From assembly GCF_000703045.1 (NCBI RefSeq), contig NZ_JNLJ01000001.1:62001-126000 (forward strand): a stretch of 64,000 bases of DNA. The letters run 5' to 3'. Under the pieces are notes generated by a model. The model was not told where the DNA came from, searched no databases, and saw nothing but the letters and a program-made list of their open reading frames with translations. Both the position numbers and the translations under genes were made by a program. Below are positions 37,283-45,852 of the stretch, piece after piece (the first letter of the stretch is position 1; every line of letters starts with the position of its first letter). The stretch comes from Persephonella sp. IF05-L8. GTDB lineage: Bacteria; Aquificota; Aquificia; Aquificales; Hydrogenothermaceae.

Positions 37283-37342
37283 CCATTGTTCTTCCGGAAA
37301 GGGATTATTATATTTAAATCTAAAAAGGAGGAAGAACAATGG
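37283..37342 (+). promoter_or_regulatory. 13-base inverted repeat covering ribosome site and start codon of the next gene
   Basis: CCATTGTTCTTCC (37283-37295) is the exact reverse complement of GGAAGAACAATGG (37330-37342). The second arm covers part of the Shine-Dalgarno GGAGG and the ATG of the flavin oxidase gene. The 34-base interval is AT-rich (TATTATATTTAAA) and may hold a promoter. It may act as an RNA hairpin that blocks translation or, as DNA, as an operator pair. Confidence 0.55.
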
Positions 37343-37776
37343 CAGAAAAGTCTATTCCAGATAATATACTACCCTATCTACAGGATTTAACTCCTTCGGT
37401 GCTGGCTACCAGCAGGGATAATAAGCCTTATACCACATTTATAACCTGGTTAATTGCAAAGGATAAAAATACCATTAGATTTGCTTTAAGTAAGGACAGT
37501 TATTCCACAGAAAATCTAAAAGAAAACCCGTATGCAAGTGTTGAGGTTTTTGGTGAAGGGTTTGCCCTGAGTATTTCAGGGGAAACAAAGCTTATTGTAG
37601 ACGAAATAGGAGAACTACCTTTTCCTGTTTCTGTATTTGAAATGAAAGTTGAAAAAGTTGTGGATAATCTATTCCCCGGTGCAAGTGTAACAGATAAAAT
37701 ACCCTTTGAACATACAGGGGATACAGTTCAGGCTAAAGAATTTGATAGAATTGTTTTAGAAGAGTTAAAAAAATAA
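37339..37776 (+). CDS. pyridoxamine 5'-phosphate oxidase-family (flavin split-barrel) protein
   Basis: 145 aa. The split-barrel start shows TPSVLATSRDNKPYTTFITWLIAKDKNTIRFALS, followed by a later ENPYASVEVFGEGFALSISG strand set, typical of small PNPOx-like FMN or F420 proteins. Cofactor and substrate are not readable; it is too short to be PdxH. The start has the strong AGGAGG but is locked in an inverted repeat. It ends before a bidirectional terminator shared with the convergent haem protein gene. Confidence 0.78.
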   Translation: MAEKSIPDNILPYLQDLTPSVLATSRDNKPYTTFITWLIAKDKNTIRFALSKDSYSTENLKENPYASVEVFGEGFALSISGETKLIVDEIGELPFPVSVFEMKVEKVVDNLFPGASVTDKIPFEHTGDTVQAKEFDRIVLEELKK

Positions 37777-37780
37777 AAGA

Positions 37781-37810
37781 AAAGCCCTGAGGAACAGGGC
37801 TTTATTTTAT
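37781..37810. terminator. bidirectional intrinsic terminator
   Basis: AAAGCCCTG (37781-37789) pairs with CAGGGCTTT (37795-37803) around AGGAA. On plus it is followed by ATTTTAT; on minus by a T-rich run from TCTTTTATTTTTT. It lies between the convergent flavin oxidase and haem protein genes. Confidence 0.85.
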
Positions 37811-38421
37811 AAGCAGGATTTTTTAATCACATCCTCAGGAATAGAAACCCTTATAACTCCTCTGAAATCTCCAAGTTTATATCCAGTTGCTTTATCGTTA
37901 GGATAAAGCTCCTTTAATTTTTTAACAACTTTTGGGTCCATTGATTTTGGGTCTCCGTGACAGGTCAAACATACACCTTGAATTTTCAATGGTTTGTAAT
38001 ATCTGTATTCTCCTTTTAGTTTCTGTATATAGTATGGAGGAAGTTTTCCTGTTTCTTTATATGTTTTCTCAAAAAACTTAAGTGCTTCAGCTTCATATTT
38101 ATCGGGTTTGTTTTTAGGATTTCTGTATTTAAATGTTGTTCTTTTTATCTCAATATCTCCAAAATCTTCAGCTACTTCTTGAGTTATTTCCATTGCTTTT
38201 TTTGAACATACTTCAATAGCACCTACAGCTCCTTTGGTTTTAAGAGCCTTTTTCAGTTCAGCCTTAAGGTTCTGAAGGAGCATCTGAGCTGCATCTTCAC
38301 CAAAATCTTTAATAACTTTAACTTTTTTAGGAGACATATCTACGTTAGTATATTGAGGCTGTCCACAGGAAAAAAGTAAACCTGCTGACAAAACAGCTGC
38401 TGCTATTACTGCTTTTTTCAT
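37807..38421 (-). CDS. Tll0287-like (DUF3365) c-type haem lipoprotein
   Basis: 204 aa. Lipoprotein signal with lipobox LLFSC-G near residue 19, so it is tethered in the periplasm or outer membrane. A single c-type haem motif CLTCHG lies near residue 150, with KFFEKTYKETGKLPPYYIQ before it and FRGVIRVSIP after, as in DUF3365/Tll0287-like sensors and cytochromes. These proteins often serve in redox or gas sensing. No electron-transfer partner is nearby. Its last codons reach into the bidirectional terminator. Confidence 0.83.
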   Translation of the reverse strand: MKKAVIAAAVLSAGLLFSCGQPQYTNVDMSPKKVKVIKDFGEDAAQMLLQNLKAELKKALKTKGAVGAIEVCSKKAMEITQEVAEDFGDIEIKRTTFKYRNPKNKPDKYEAEALKFFEKTYKETGKLPPYYIQKLKGEYRYYKPLKIQGVCLTCHGDPKSMDPKVVKKLKELYPNDKATGYKLGDFRGVIRVSIPEDVIKKSCL

Positions 38422-38431
38422 TTTTTCCTCC

Positions 38432-39073
38432 TTATTCTGCCAGTAATTTTTTTTCTTTTGCTTTGGTTAGATACTCAAAAAGTTCGTAATCTTCAATCTG
38501 ATGAAAGTCCTGATAATATGCACCTACTGCGAAAAATGGTGTATCTACCTTATGATAACATACTATATCATCAAAAATCTCTTTAACCCGTAGAATACTA
38601 TCTACAGGACATACAGGAACTGCAAGTATTACTTTTTGGGCACCTCTTTCTTTCGCAGACTTTCCTGCAGCCATGGCAGTGTATCCTGTGGCTATTCCAT
38701 CATCAACAATGATTACTGTTTTTCCTTCAAGATTAGGCTCTTTACCACCTGCATATCTCTCAAGTTTTTTTCTGGCCTCGTTAATGGCTTTCTGTATTGC
38801 TTCTTCAATATAAGGATACCCGTAAGCATAAGGAGAGAGTATATATGTCCCATCTGGAGTTGCTGCACCAATTGCTGCTTCAGGATTATCAGGAGGAGTG
38901 ATTTTTTTGGCAATTATCATCCCAAATGGAATTCCCAATTTTTCTGCAATTTTATAAGCAACAGGCACTCCACCCCGTGGAATAGCCAGAATAACTGTAT
39001 TTTCAGGTTCTTCTATATATTCTTTCAGCAAATCTGCCAGTAATAAGCCTGCTTCCTCCCTATCCTTAAACAT
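38432..39073 (-). CDS. phosphoribosyltransferase-family protein (COG1926-like)
   Basis: 213 aa. The PRPP-binding loop VIIVDDGIATGYTAM is intact and the N-terminal half has IPRGGVPVAYKIAEKLG, as in the COG1926 group, whose function is largely unknown. VKVDTPFFAVGAYYQDFHQI-type residues in the C-terminal part are typical. The ATG start overlaps the herA stop (TGATG); a GTG one codon earlier is the alternative. It is 10 bases from the haem protein gene. Not a recognised purine or pyrimidine salvage enzyme. Confidence 0.85.
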   Translation of the reverse strand: MFKDREEAGLLLADLLKEYIEEPENTVILAIPRGGVPVAYKIAEKLGIPFGMIIAKKITPPDNPEAAIGAATPDGTYILSPYAYGYPYIEEAIQKAINEARKKLERYAGGKEPNLEGKTVIIVDDGIATGYTAMAAGKSAKERGAQKVILAVPVCPVDSILRVKEIFDDIVCYHKVDTPFFAVGAYYQDFHQIEDYELFEYLTKAKEKKLLAE

Positions 39074-40656
39074 CACAGATTATCCAGTTCAGATAGTATG
39101 TCTTCAACTTTATTTCCTTCTTCTTTTAAAATTTCTTCCCATTGCCCTACTACGTCAATATCATTTCCTTCTATTTTTTCTTCTGCTTTATCAATTTTTA
39201 CAAGAAGAGGAATTTTTGTCATATTTCCTATTATTATTGCTTCCCCAGGGTTTAGACCTGGCAGGTAATCCATAAGCTCCTGTGATAAGGCCTCACTGGC
39301 TCTCTGGACATGTTTCTGGTCTTCCGGTTCTACCAGTTTAAGTATAATCATGTTGTTCATCTGGGATAGTATTTCCTTATCCAGACCCTTTGGTCTCTGG
39401 GTTACAACGGTTATGCCTAATCCAAATTTTCTACCTTCCCTTGCAATCCTTGCAAGGTAGTATTTGGCTTCTGTATTCCTTTTTTCTCCTGCAAGAATAT
39501 GGGCTTCTTCTACTACTATCATAAGTGGAAAAGGTAGTCTTGAATTTCCCTGCCTAACGGCTTTTTTCCTTTCTTCAAGTGCCCATCTTAGAATATTTGA
39601 AGCTATAGCATCTGCCACATCTTCATCCAGCTCAGAAAAATCAAATACATTTATCATTCCCGGTTTGATATTGTCTATAAGTGGAGGAACACCTAACTTA
39701 ACTACATGCCCAAGTTCAAGCTCAAGGTCTTCCAGTTTGTTTATAACCTCAAATAAGGAGTCCTCTCTTATTTTTCCCTTGATATAGCCTCCTATCTCAC
39801 TTTCAGGGTCAGACATATCCTCAAGATTTTGTTTAAGTCTGTTTAAAAATTGCTGGGTGTCTGTATGGTTTTGCCACTGCTCCCTTTTTTCTTCAAGGAA
39901 TTTATTTATTGTGTATTCAAGGGCAATTCTGAAATATCTGAACTGAACATAGGCATTAGGCTTAATTCCAATAAGAGAAGCAAATTCCTTTGGTTTAAGC
40001 AGTGCAGGGTTAATAAGGGGCTGTATATGGTTAATTACAGATTTTCCGTTTCTTGTGATTTTGGATTTTGTATACTCTCCGTGAAAATCAAAAACAGCAA
40101 CAGTTCCACCTAAATTTGTTATATTTTTCAGAAGAACTGAAACAGTATTTGATTTACCTGCACCTGTTACAGCCAGAACAGCCAGATGCCTAAGAACTAT
40201 CTGCTCTATATCAACATATACAGGAACTTCCTCTTTTTCAGAAAGTAGTCTTCCAATTTTTACAAACTTTTTGCTTTTTGCCCCAAATATTTTTTTCAAA
40301 AGCTGTGGGTCTGCTTCATAAACTTCTGTTGCAGGTAAAGGGGGTGTCCTGGGTATCTGGAGGAAGACTTCATCACCTATATCTATAATTTCACCTAATA
40401 TCTGAATTTCCCCTTTAAGAATATTTTCCTTTTCTGAAAATTTTTTAATGCTTTTTACCTGCTGGGGAGTTCTGATAGTCTCTGTTAAATAAGGATTATC
40501 TCTTTCCAGCCTTTGTATCATTCCAAGTAAAGATTTGTTTTTTCCTTCTTCCTCATATTTTAAAACCACAAATTGACCTATTCTGACAATATCATCAGAT
40601 AAAAAGTTTACCCTGTTTGGTCTTGTGGAACCTACACAAATGCCAATTTGTTTCAT
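39073..40656 (-). CDS. herA: HerA-like DNA translocase/helicase ATPase
   Basis: 527 aa from the ATG of MKQIGICVG (AAGG nine bases before; an ATG three codons upstream is possible). N-terminal HAS-barrel (about 1-140), then a RecA-type motor with Walker A AVTGAGKSNTV (about 170), Walker B LMIVVEEAHILAG (about 385), and VTQRPKGLDKEILSQMNN. HerA hexamers pump DNA in end resection with the nuclease NurA in archaea and some thermophilic bacteria, or in defence pairs. NurA is not adjacent here; the partner by position is the phosphoribosyltransferase gene it overlaps. Confidence 0.88.
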   Translation of the reverse strand: MKQIGICVGSTRPNRVNFLSDDIVRIGQFVVLKYEEEGKNKSLLGMIQRLERDNPYLTETIRTPQQVKSIKKFSEKENILKGEIQILGEIIDIGDEVFLQIPRTPPLPATEVYEADPQLLKKIFGAKSKKFVKIGRLLSEKEEVPVYVDIEQIVLRHLAVLAVTGAGKSNTVSVLLKNITNLGGTVAVFDFHGEYTKSKITRNGKSVINHIQPLINPALLKPKEFASLIGIKPNAYVQFRYFRIALEYTINKFLEEKREQWQNHTDTQQFLNRLKQNLEDMSDPESEIGGYIKGKIREDSLFEVINKLEDLELELGHVVKLGVPPLIDNIKPGMINVFDFSELDEDVADAIASNILRWALEERKKAVRQGNSRLPFPLMIVVEEAHILAGEKRNTEAKYYLARIAREGRKFGLGITVVTQRPKGLDKEILSQMNNMIILKLVEPEDQKHVQRASEALSQELMDYLPGLNPGEAIIIGNMTKIPLLVKIDKAEEKIEGNDIDVVGQWEEILKEEGNKVEDILSELDNL

Positions 40657-40718
40657 CCTTCCCATCCTTATAAAATATTAATTTTCAAATTATACAAAAA
40701 CACAGATAAGAAAACATT

Positions 40719-41834
40719 ATGGATAAAAGAAAAATATCTGCAATAGCGATTATAAATATACTTACTTTTTTGATTTCCTTTTCGTACGAAATGACTTTTA
40801 CCGTTATGCCTTTCTTCCTTGTTAATGCACTTGGTGTTTCTATGGTGGTCATAGGTATTATTGAGGGTGGTTATGACCTTGTTTCAAATCTTGTGAAAGT
40901 CCTTGCAGGATACTGGTCTGATTTATTTAGTAGAAAAAAGTTTTTGATAGCAGGCATCTTTATGTCTATAGCTGCCAGATTTTATTTTATCTTTGGTAAA
41001 AAATGGGATGATATATTGATGGGAACTATTTTAGACGCCGTATCAGATGGAACGGTTGTTCCAGTATCAGACACAATTCTGTCTTCTGAAAAAAAGAAAA
41101 GCTTAGGAAAAACATTCGGTATAAACAGAGCTATTGAGAGTATTGGTGGATTTCTTGGGATTTTAACTGCTTTTGTTTATACTGCCTATTTTCTGGATAT
41201 TCCATATCAAAAATATTTTTATTTAAGTATCATTCCGCTTTTGATTGCTGCAATTATAGTTCTCTTTCTTCCTGAATATAAACCTTCAGGTAAAAAATAT
41301 AGAATACCCATAATATCCTGGGAAATGTTTTTCCCAAAGTATCTATATCTATTTTTTATCCTATCTTTTGCAAACTTTGGATATTCATTTTACATATTAA
41401 AAGTCTATAATCAGACCTCAAGCGAATATAAAACAGTTGGCATATATGTTATATTTACATTAATAATAGCTATAGCATCATACTTAAGTGGGAGATTTTA
41501 TGACCGATTAGGAGAAAAGAGGTTTTTGTATTTAACAATTTTTTTATTTTTTATTTCCCATTTACTTATGATAGGCTTACCTGTAGTGGGATTTATAATA
41601 TTTGCTTTTGCAGACGCATTTCTTGAAATTGGAATATGGGCAACGGTAGGGAAAAAAGTAAAATTTAGAAAGGGATTTGTTTTTGGGACTTATCACTTTA
41701 TTGTAGGACTTTCATCACTATTTGCAGGAGTAGTCGCAGGATATTTATGGGATACTATAGACCCTGAAGCACCTTTTATAATGGGAAGTATAGCTTCAAT
41801 AGTTGCATTTATTTTAATTAGAAGATTTTTTTAG
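40719..41834 (+). CDS. major facilitator superfamily transporter
   Basis: 371 aa with about eleven to twelve membrane segments. The loop between helices 2 and 3, GYWSDLFSRKKFLIAG, is the MFS signature, and AVSDGTVVPVSDTILSSEKKKSLGKTFG resembles drug or metabolite exporters. Substrate is unknown. It diverges from herA across about 60 bases, and the TPR gene follows it by 26 bases. Confidence 0.87.
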   Translation: MDKRKISAIAIINILTFLISFSYEMTFTVMPFFLVNALGVSMVVIGIIEGGYDLVSNLVKVLAGYWSDLFSRKKFLIAGIFMSIAARFYFIFGKKWDDILMGTILDAVSDGTVVPVSDTILSSEKKKSLGKTFGINRAIESIGGFLGILTAFVYTAYFLDIPYQKYFYLSIIPLLIAAIIVLFLPEYKPSGKKYRIPIISWEMFFPKYLYLFFILSFANFGYSFYILKVYNQTSSEYKTVGIYVIFTLIIAIASYLSGRFYDRLGEKRFLYLTIFLFFISHLLMIGLPVVGFIIFAFADAFLEIGIWATVGKKVKFRKGFVFGTYHFIVGLSSLFAGVVAGYLWDTIDPEAPFIMGSIASIVAFILIRRFF

Positions 41835-41860
41835 ATAAAATTAAAAGAAAAAGGGAAAAA

Positions 41861-42844
41861 ATGAGTAAAATAGGAAACTTTTTAAGCAAAAAACCAGAAG
41901 AAGAAGAAATTGAACAGGATTTAGCTGATATTCATCCCTTTAGTCAGGTCAAACCAAGGAAAAGGAAAAAATATATTGCTCTGGTGGCTCTTGGAATTTC
42001 CACATTAATTGTATATGCAACTGTAGCTTATTTTTTGCTTAAAGATAGGTCTGAAGAAAAAATAACTGAAAATACAGAAAAAACCCACGAAATATCCAAA
42101 AAGGAAAATACTATAGAAAAATTAAACACCAAAACCTATGACAAAGCCGAAAAAAAACCCGAAACAACCTTTATCCCAAAGAATACAGACTTTAAAATAG
42201 ATATATCCCAAATTCACAAAGAAATATCCCTTGGATTAAAAAATATTTCTATTCCAAAACTTTCTTACCGAAAACAAAAACCAGCTTCAAAATACAAAAC
42301 ATTATTACAGGAAGCAAGAACAGCAGAGCTAAACAAAAACTATGATGAAGCAATCAGACTGTACAAAAAAATCTGGAGTATCACAAAGAAAAATCCCGAA
42401 ATTTTATACCGAATTGCTCTAAACTACTTTAAAGCAGGTAAGTTTACCGTAGCTCAAAAATATTTAGACCAGTATCTGAGAATAAATAAAGAAGATATTC
42501 AAGCAGTTATTCTTAGTGCCAAAATTAGTGAGAAACAGGGGGATATGAAAAAAGCCCAAGCCATTCTGGAAGAAGCATATTTCTTACATCCTGAAAACAA
42601 AGACATACTGGAAAATTTAGGAAAGCTCTACGAAAAACAAAATGAACTACTTGTAGCTAAAGATATCTATAAAACACTTGCTGACCTTGGATATATAGAG
42701 GGAAAACTTGGACTGGCAAGAATATATGAAAAATTAAACGATAAAGTTTCTGCAATGCAGATATATCAGGAAATTTATGAAGACCCTAATACTCCGGAAG
42801 ATATACGCCAAAAGGTTGAAATGAAAATAATCTCCTTACAGTAA
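41861..42844 (+). CDS. membrane-anchored TPR-repeat protein
   Basis: 327 aa. A charged cytoplasmic start, one membrane helix at about 39-62 (IALVALGISTLIVYATVAYFLL), a Lys/Glu/Thr-rich linker to about 145, then TPR repeats from about 145 to 315 (KTLLQEARTAELNKNYDEAIRL is the first). Such proteins scaffold envelope complexes, often pili or peptidoglycan machines. No partner can be named. Its TAA directly touches the stop of convergent gmhA with no base between. Confidence 0.82.
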   Translation: MSKIGNFLSKKPEEEEIEQDLADIHPFSQVKPRKRKKYIALVALGISTLIVYATVAYFLLKDRSEEKITENTEKTHEISKKENTIEKLNTKTYDKAEKKPETTFIPKNTDFKIDISQIHKEISLGLKNISIPKLSYRKQKPASKYKTLLQEARTAELNKNYDEAIRLYKKIWSITKKNPEILYRIALNYFKAGKFTVAQKYLDQYLRINKEDIQAVILSAKISEKQGDMKKAQAILEEAYFLHPENKDILENLGKLYEKQNELLVAKDIYKTLADLGYIEGKLGLARIYEKLNDKVSAMQIYQEIYEDPNTPEDIRQKVEMKIISLQ

Positions 42845-43426
42845 TTACTCTTCCAATTCTCCTGCTAAATAAAGGTCTATTATGTTACATAATGCATGCT
42901 CAAGCGTAAGATGAACCTCCTGAATTCTTGCTGTTCTGTTATGGGGAACAATAAAAGCTGTATCCACAATATCTTTCAGTTTTCCTCCATCTTTACCTAA
43001 AAATCCAACGGTAAAAATCCCTAAATCTTTAGCCACCTCAACAGCCTTAATCACATTTTCAGAATTTCCACTGGTTGATATTCCTATTAGGATATCTCCT
43101 TTCTGCCCTAAAGCCTCAACCTGTCTGGAAAATATATATTCAAAACCGTAATCATTTCCTATTGCAGTTAAGGCAGACGTATCTGTTGTTAGGGCTATGG
43201 CAGGATATCCTTTCCTTTCTTTTTCAAATCTTCCCACTATTTCGGCTGCGAAATGCTGGGCATCTGCAGCAGAACCACCATTTCCACATATTAAAACCTT
43301 GTACCCGGCTTTAAGTCTTTTTGCCATTAATATACCTAATGTAGCTATTTGCTCAGAATATTCATAAACAAACTCCCTTTTTAATGAAGCACTTTCTTCA
43401 AATATATCTATAATAAGGTCTTCCAT
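42845..43426 (-). CDS. gmhA: phosphoheptose isomerase (SIS domain)
   Basis: 193 aa, family size. GmhA turns sedoheptulose 7-phosphate into heptose 7-phosphate, the first step of ADP-heptose synthesis for LPS. SIS-fold signatures: [68 protein letters not shown] and the active-site HLTLEH. DiaA is a paralog but lacks part of this set. AAGGAGAGAAG precedes the ATG. It fits with the GT9 gene in the window. Confidence 0.94.
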   Translation of the reverse strand: MEDLIIDIFEESASLKREFVYEYSEQIATLGILMAKRLKAGYKVLICGNGGSAADAQHFAAEIVGRFEKERKGYPAIALTTDTSALTAIGNDYGFEYIFSRQVEALGQKGDILIGISTSGNSENVIKAVEVAKDLGIFTVGFLGKDGGKLKDIVDTAFIVPHNRTARIQEVHLTLEHALCNIIDLYLAGELEE

Positions 43427-43436
43427 TCTTCTCTCC

Positions 43437-43464
43437 TTGATTTTTTGTTAGAAGATATTATAAT
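43437..43464 (+). promoter_or_regulatory. sigma-70-type promoter for tRNA-Ser
   Basis: TTGATT (43437-43442), a 16-base spacer and a perfect TATAAT (43459-43464), 17 bases before the mature 5' end of tRNA-Ser. Confidence 0.65.
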
Positions 43465-43480
43465 ATATACTCTCATTTGC

Positions 43481-43571
43481 GGAGGGTTGGCCGAGCGGAC
43501 GAAGGCGGGTGATTTGAAATCACTTGAGGGTTAACAGCCCTCCGGGGGTTCGAATCCCTCACCCTCCGCCA
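43481..43571 (+). tRNA. tRNA-Ser (anticodon TGA)
   Basis: Class II tRNA of about 91 bases. Acceptor GGAGGGT pairs with ACCCTCC; anticodon loop TTTGAAA between GGTGA and TCACT gives TGA (serine UCA codons); a long variable arm (GAGGG...CCCTC) follows; T arm has GGGGGTTCGAATCCC. Discriminator G and an encoded CCA end the gene at 43571, where the argB stop codon on the other strand begins. Confidence 0.97.
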
Positions 43572-44471
43572 TTAAACCACTATCTCTGTTCCAATTCCTT
43601 CTGAGGTGAAAATTTCAAGAAGAACGCAGTGTGGAATTCTGCCGTCAAGGATATGAGCTTTCTTAACACCCTGTTGTAAGGCATTTATACAAGCTTTTAC
43701 CTTGGGTATCATTCCCCCTTTTATTGTTCCTTCTTCTATCATTTGATTTATTTTTTCAATATTTATTGAAGAGATTGTCTGGCCGTTTTCGTCTTTTAAG
43801 CCTTCTATATCTGTCAAAAATATCACCTTTTCTGCTTTTAATGCCCCTGCAACTGCTGCTGCAACAAAATCAGCATTTATATTATAGGCATTTCCTTGAG
43901 TATCAAATCCAATAGGTGCTATAACAGGTATGTAGTTATCCTCTTCAAGATGCTTTAAAATCTGGACATCAACAAAATCCACCTCTCCTACATGTCCAAG
44001 GTCTATCAGCTCTGTAGGCCTGAAATCTCCCATCTGCCTGAAATATTCTTCTGCATCTAATTTTTTAGCTCTTATAAGTCCACCATCTTTTCCTGTGAGA
44101 CCCACAGCTCTTATATGTCCACCTGCATATCTATTTATAAGCATTACAATATTTTTATTAACAAGTCCCCCTAAAACCATTTCAACAACTTCCATTGTTT
44201 CTCTATCAGTAACTCTTAATCCTCCGACAAATTTTGATTCAAGTCCCATTCTTTTCAGGACTTCTCCTATCTGGGGACCTCCTCCGTGAACAATTACAGG
44301 ATTTATCCCAATATACTTAAGCATCAATATATCCTGGGCAAAAGCAGCCTTCAGGTCTGCCTTTGCCATTGCATTTCCGCCGTATTTTATAACAAATGTT
44401 TTTCCTCTAAATTTTGTAATAAATGGTAGGGCTTCCATTAATGTTTCTGCTTTTTCAACAAGCCTTTCCAT
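43572..44471 (-). CDS. argB: acetylglutamate kinase
   Basis: 299 aa, full length. It phosphorylates N-acetylglutamate in arginine synthesis and is usually feedback controlled by arginine. Motifs: [57 protein letters not shown] and GMIPKV. The N-terminal helix (about 1-20) is seen in the arginine-sensitive hexameric class. It ends the minus-strand series that starts with accC, directly after an unknown 105-aa gene, and touches the tRNA-Ser 3' end. Confidence 0.97.
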   Translation of the reverse strand: MERLVEKAETLMEALPFITKFRGKTFVIKYGGNAMAKADLKAAFAQDILMLKYIGINPVIVHGGGPQIGEVLKRMGLESKFVGGLRVTDRETMEVVEMVLGGLVNKNIVMLINRYAGGHIRAVGLTGKDGGLIRAKKLDAEEYFRQMGDFRPTELIDLGHVGEVDFVDVQILKHLEEDNYIPVIAPIGFDTQGNAYNINADFVAAAVAGALKAEKVIFLTDIEGLKDENGQTISSINIEKINQMIEEGTIKGGMIPKVKACINALQQGVKKAHILDGRIPHCVLLEIFTSEGIGTEIVV

Positions 44472-44789
44472 TTACTCCTCCATAAATTCCTTAAGAAAAT
44501 CTACAACCTGCTGATTATATGGCATATCCACCCAGTATTGACCATCTTCATGCTCAATCCTGAGTATTTTTTTGCCTTGATTGTTTTTTATATGAAATTC
44601 TGTCAGACCCTTGGAAAAATACCATTCTACATTTTCGTAAGGGGCTTTCATATACAGTGTAAATCCACCTTTTCTTTTTGTGATTTTTTCAAGGATAACA
44701 GGGGTTTTCTGAATAATATCCTCTTCCATCCATTCTTCTGATAAAACATCAACAGCCATAGCATTTAGCTTTATATTAAGCTCTTCCAT
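44472..44789 (-). CDS. unknown small acidic protein
   Basis: 105 aa, rich in Glu, Lys and aromatic residues. It has no signal peptide or membrane segment. A pattern of short strands (GFTLYMKAP, VEWYFSKGLTEFHI, ILRIEHEDGQYWVDMP) flanked by helices suggests a compact alpha/beta fold. Its ATG lies 14 bases inside the end of ispG and its stop touches argB, so it is translated with both. The tight coupling suggests a real gene. The family is not recognised. Confidence 0.72.
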   Translation of the reverse strand: MEELNIKLNAMAVDVLSEEWMEEDIIQKTPVILEKITKRKGGFTLYMKAPYENVEWYFSKGLTEFHIKNNQGKKILRIEHEDGQYWVDMPYNQQVVDFLKEFMEE

Positions 44790-45852
44790 TTTCTTCCTCT
44801 TTCATCTTCTGGATTTCTTCAAGCAACTGGTCAACCATTTCTTCTTCTGAAACTCTTTTTAAGGGCTGCCCTTTCTTAAAAAGAATTGCCGATTTGTTTC
44901 CACAGGCAAGTCCGATGTCTGCTTCCCTTGCTTCTCCTATTGCGTTTACAACACAGCCCATTATTGCAACTTTTATGGGTAAGTCTTCACCTTCAAGCTT
45001 TTCTTCAACTTTTTTGACAACTTCAGGAAGATTAACCTCTATTCTTCCACATGTTGGACAGGAAATGATTTCTATCCCTTTTCTTCTAAGTCCTAAAGAC
45101 TGAAGTATCTGATAAGCAACCTTTACCTCTTCAACCGGGTCTGCTGTTAGGGAAACTCTGATTGTATCTCCTATTCCCATATAAAGCAGAATTCCCAGTC
45201 CTACTGCAGATTTTATTGAGCCTTTACCTGCTGGTCCTGCTTCTGTTATACCAATATGCAAAGGAATATCTGTTTTTTCTGCAAATATTTTATTAGCCTG
45301 AATATTTTGAAGAACATCAGAGCCTTTTATTGATACTTTGAAATTTGTAAAACCTACACTTTCAAAAAATTCTGACCAGTATAATGCACTTTCTGCAAGG
45401 GCTTCTCCGGAAGGATATCCATATTTTTCAAGTAATCTTTCCTCCAGAGAACCAGAATTAACCCCAAGTCTAACGGCTATATTTTTCTTTTTGCATTCCT
45501 GAAGTATTTCTTTTATTTTGCCTTTATCATTGATGTTTCCTGGATTGAGCCTTATTCCGTGTATTCCACTTTCTAAAGCTAAAAATGCTATTCTTGGTGA
45601 AAAGTGAATATCTGCAATTACAGGAATTGGGCTTCTTTTTACTATTTCGGGAAGTGCCTCTGCATCTTTTTCTGTAGGTGCCGCCACTCTAATTATTTCA
45701 CAACCTGCCTCATATAAACGATTTATCTGATTAAGGGTAGCTTCTATATCATGGGTTTTGGTGTCAGTCATTGATTGGACTATAACAGGAGCATCTCCAC
45801 CGATTTTAACATCACCTACATATACAGGCCTTGTTTTCCTCCTGTTTATCAT
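44776..45852 (-). CDS. ispG: 4-hydroxy-3-methylbut-2-en-1-yl diphosphate synthase
   Basis: 358 aa, the short two-domain bacterial form. The enzyme is a 4Fe-4S protein of the MEP pathway acting before IspH. Start motif VYVGDVKIGGDAPVIVQSMTDTKT; TIM-barrel segments ADIHFSPRIA and IRLNPGNI; cluster cysteines in SCPTCGRIEVN and MGCVVNAIGEA. Its start overlaps the stop of the LysM transglycosylase gene by four bases and the next gene starts inside its end. Confidence 0.97.
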   Translation of the reverse strand: MINRRKTRPVYVGDVKIGGDAPVIVQSMTDTKTHDIEATLNQINRLYEAGCEIIRVAAPTEKDAEALPEIVKRSPIPVIADIHFSPRIAFLALESGIHGIRLNPGNINDKGKIKEILQECKKKNIAVRLGVNSGSLEERLLEKYGYPSGEALAESALYWSEFFESVGFTNFKVSIKGSDVLQNIQANKIFAEKTDIPLHIGITEAGPAGKGSIKSAVGLGILLYMGIGDTIRVSLTADPVEEVKVAYQILQSLGLRRKGIEIISCPTCGRIEVNLPEVVKKVEEKLEGEDLPIKVAIMGCVVNAIGEAREADIGLACGNKSAILFKKGQPLKRVSEEEMVDQLLEEIQKMKEEENGRA

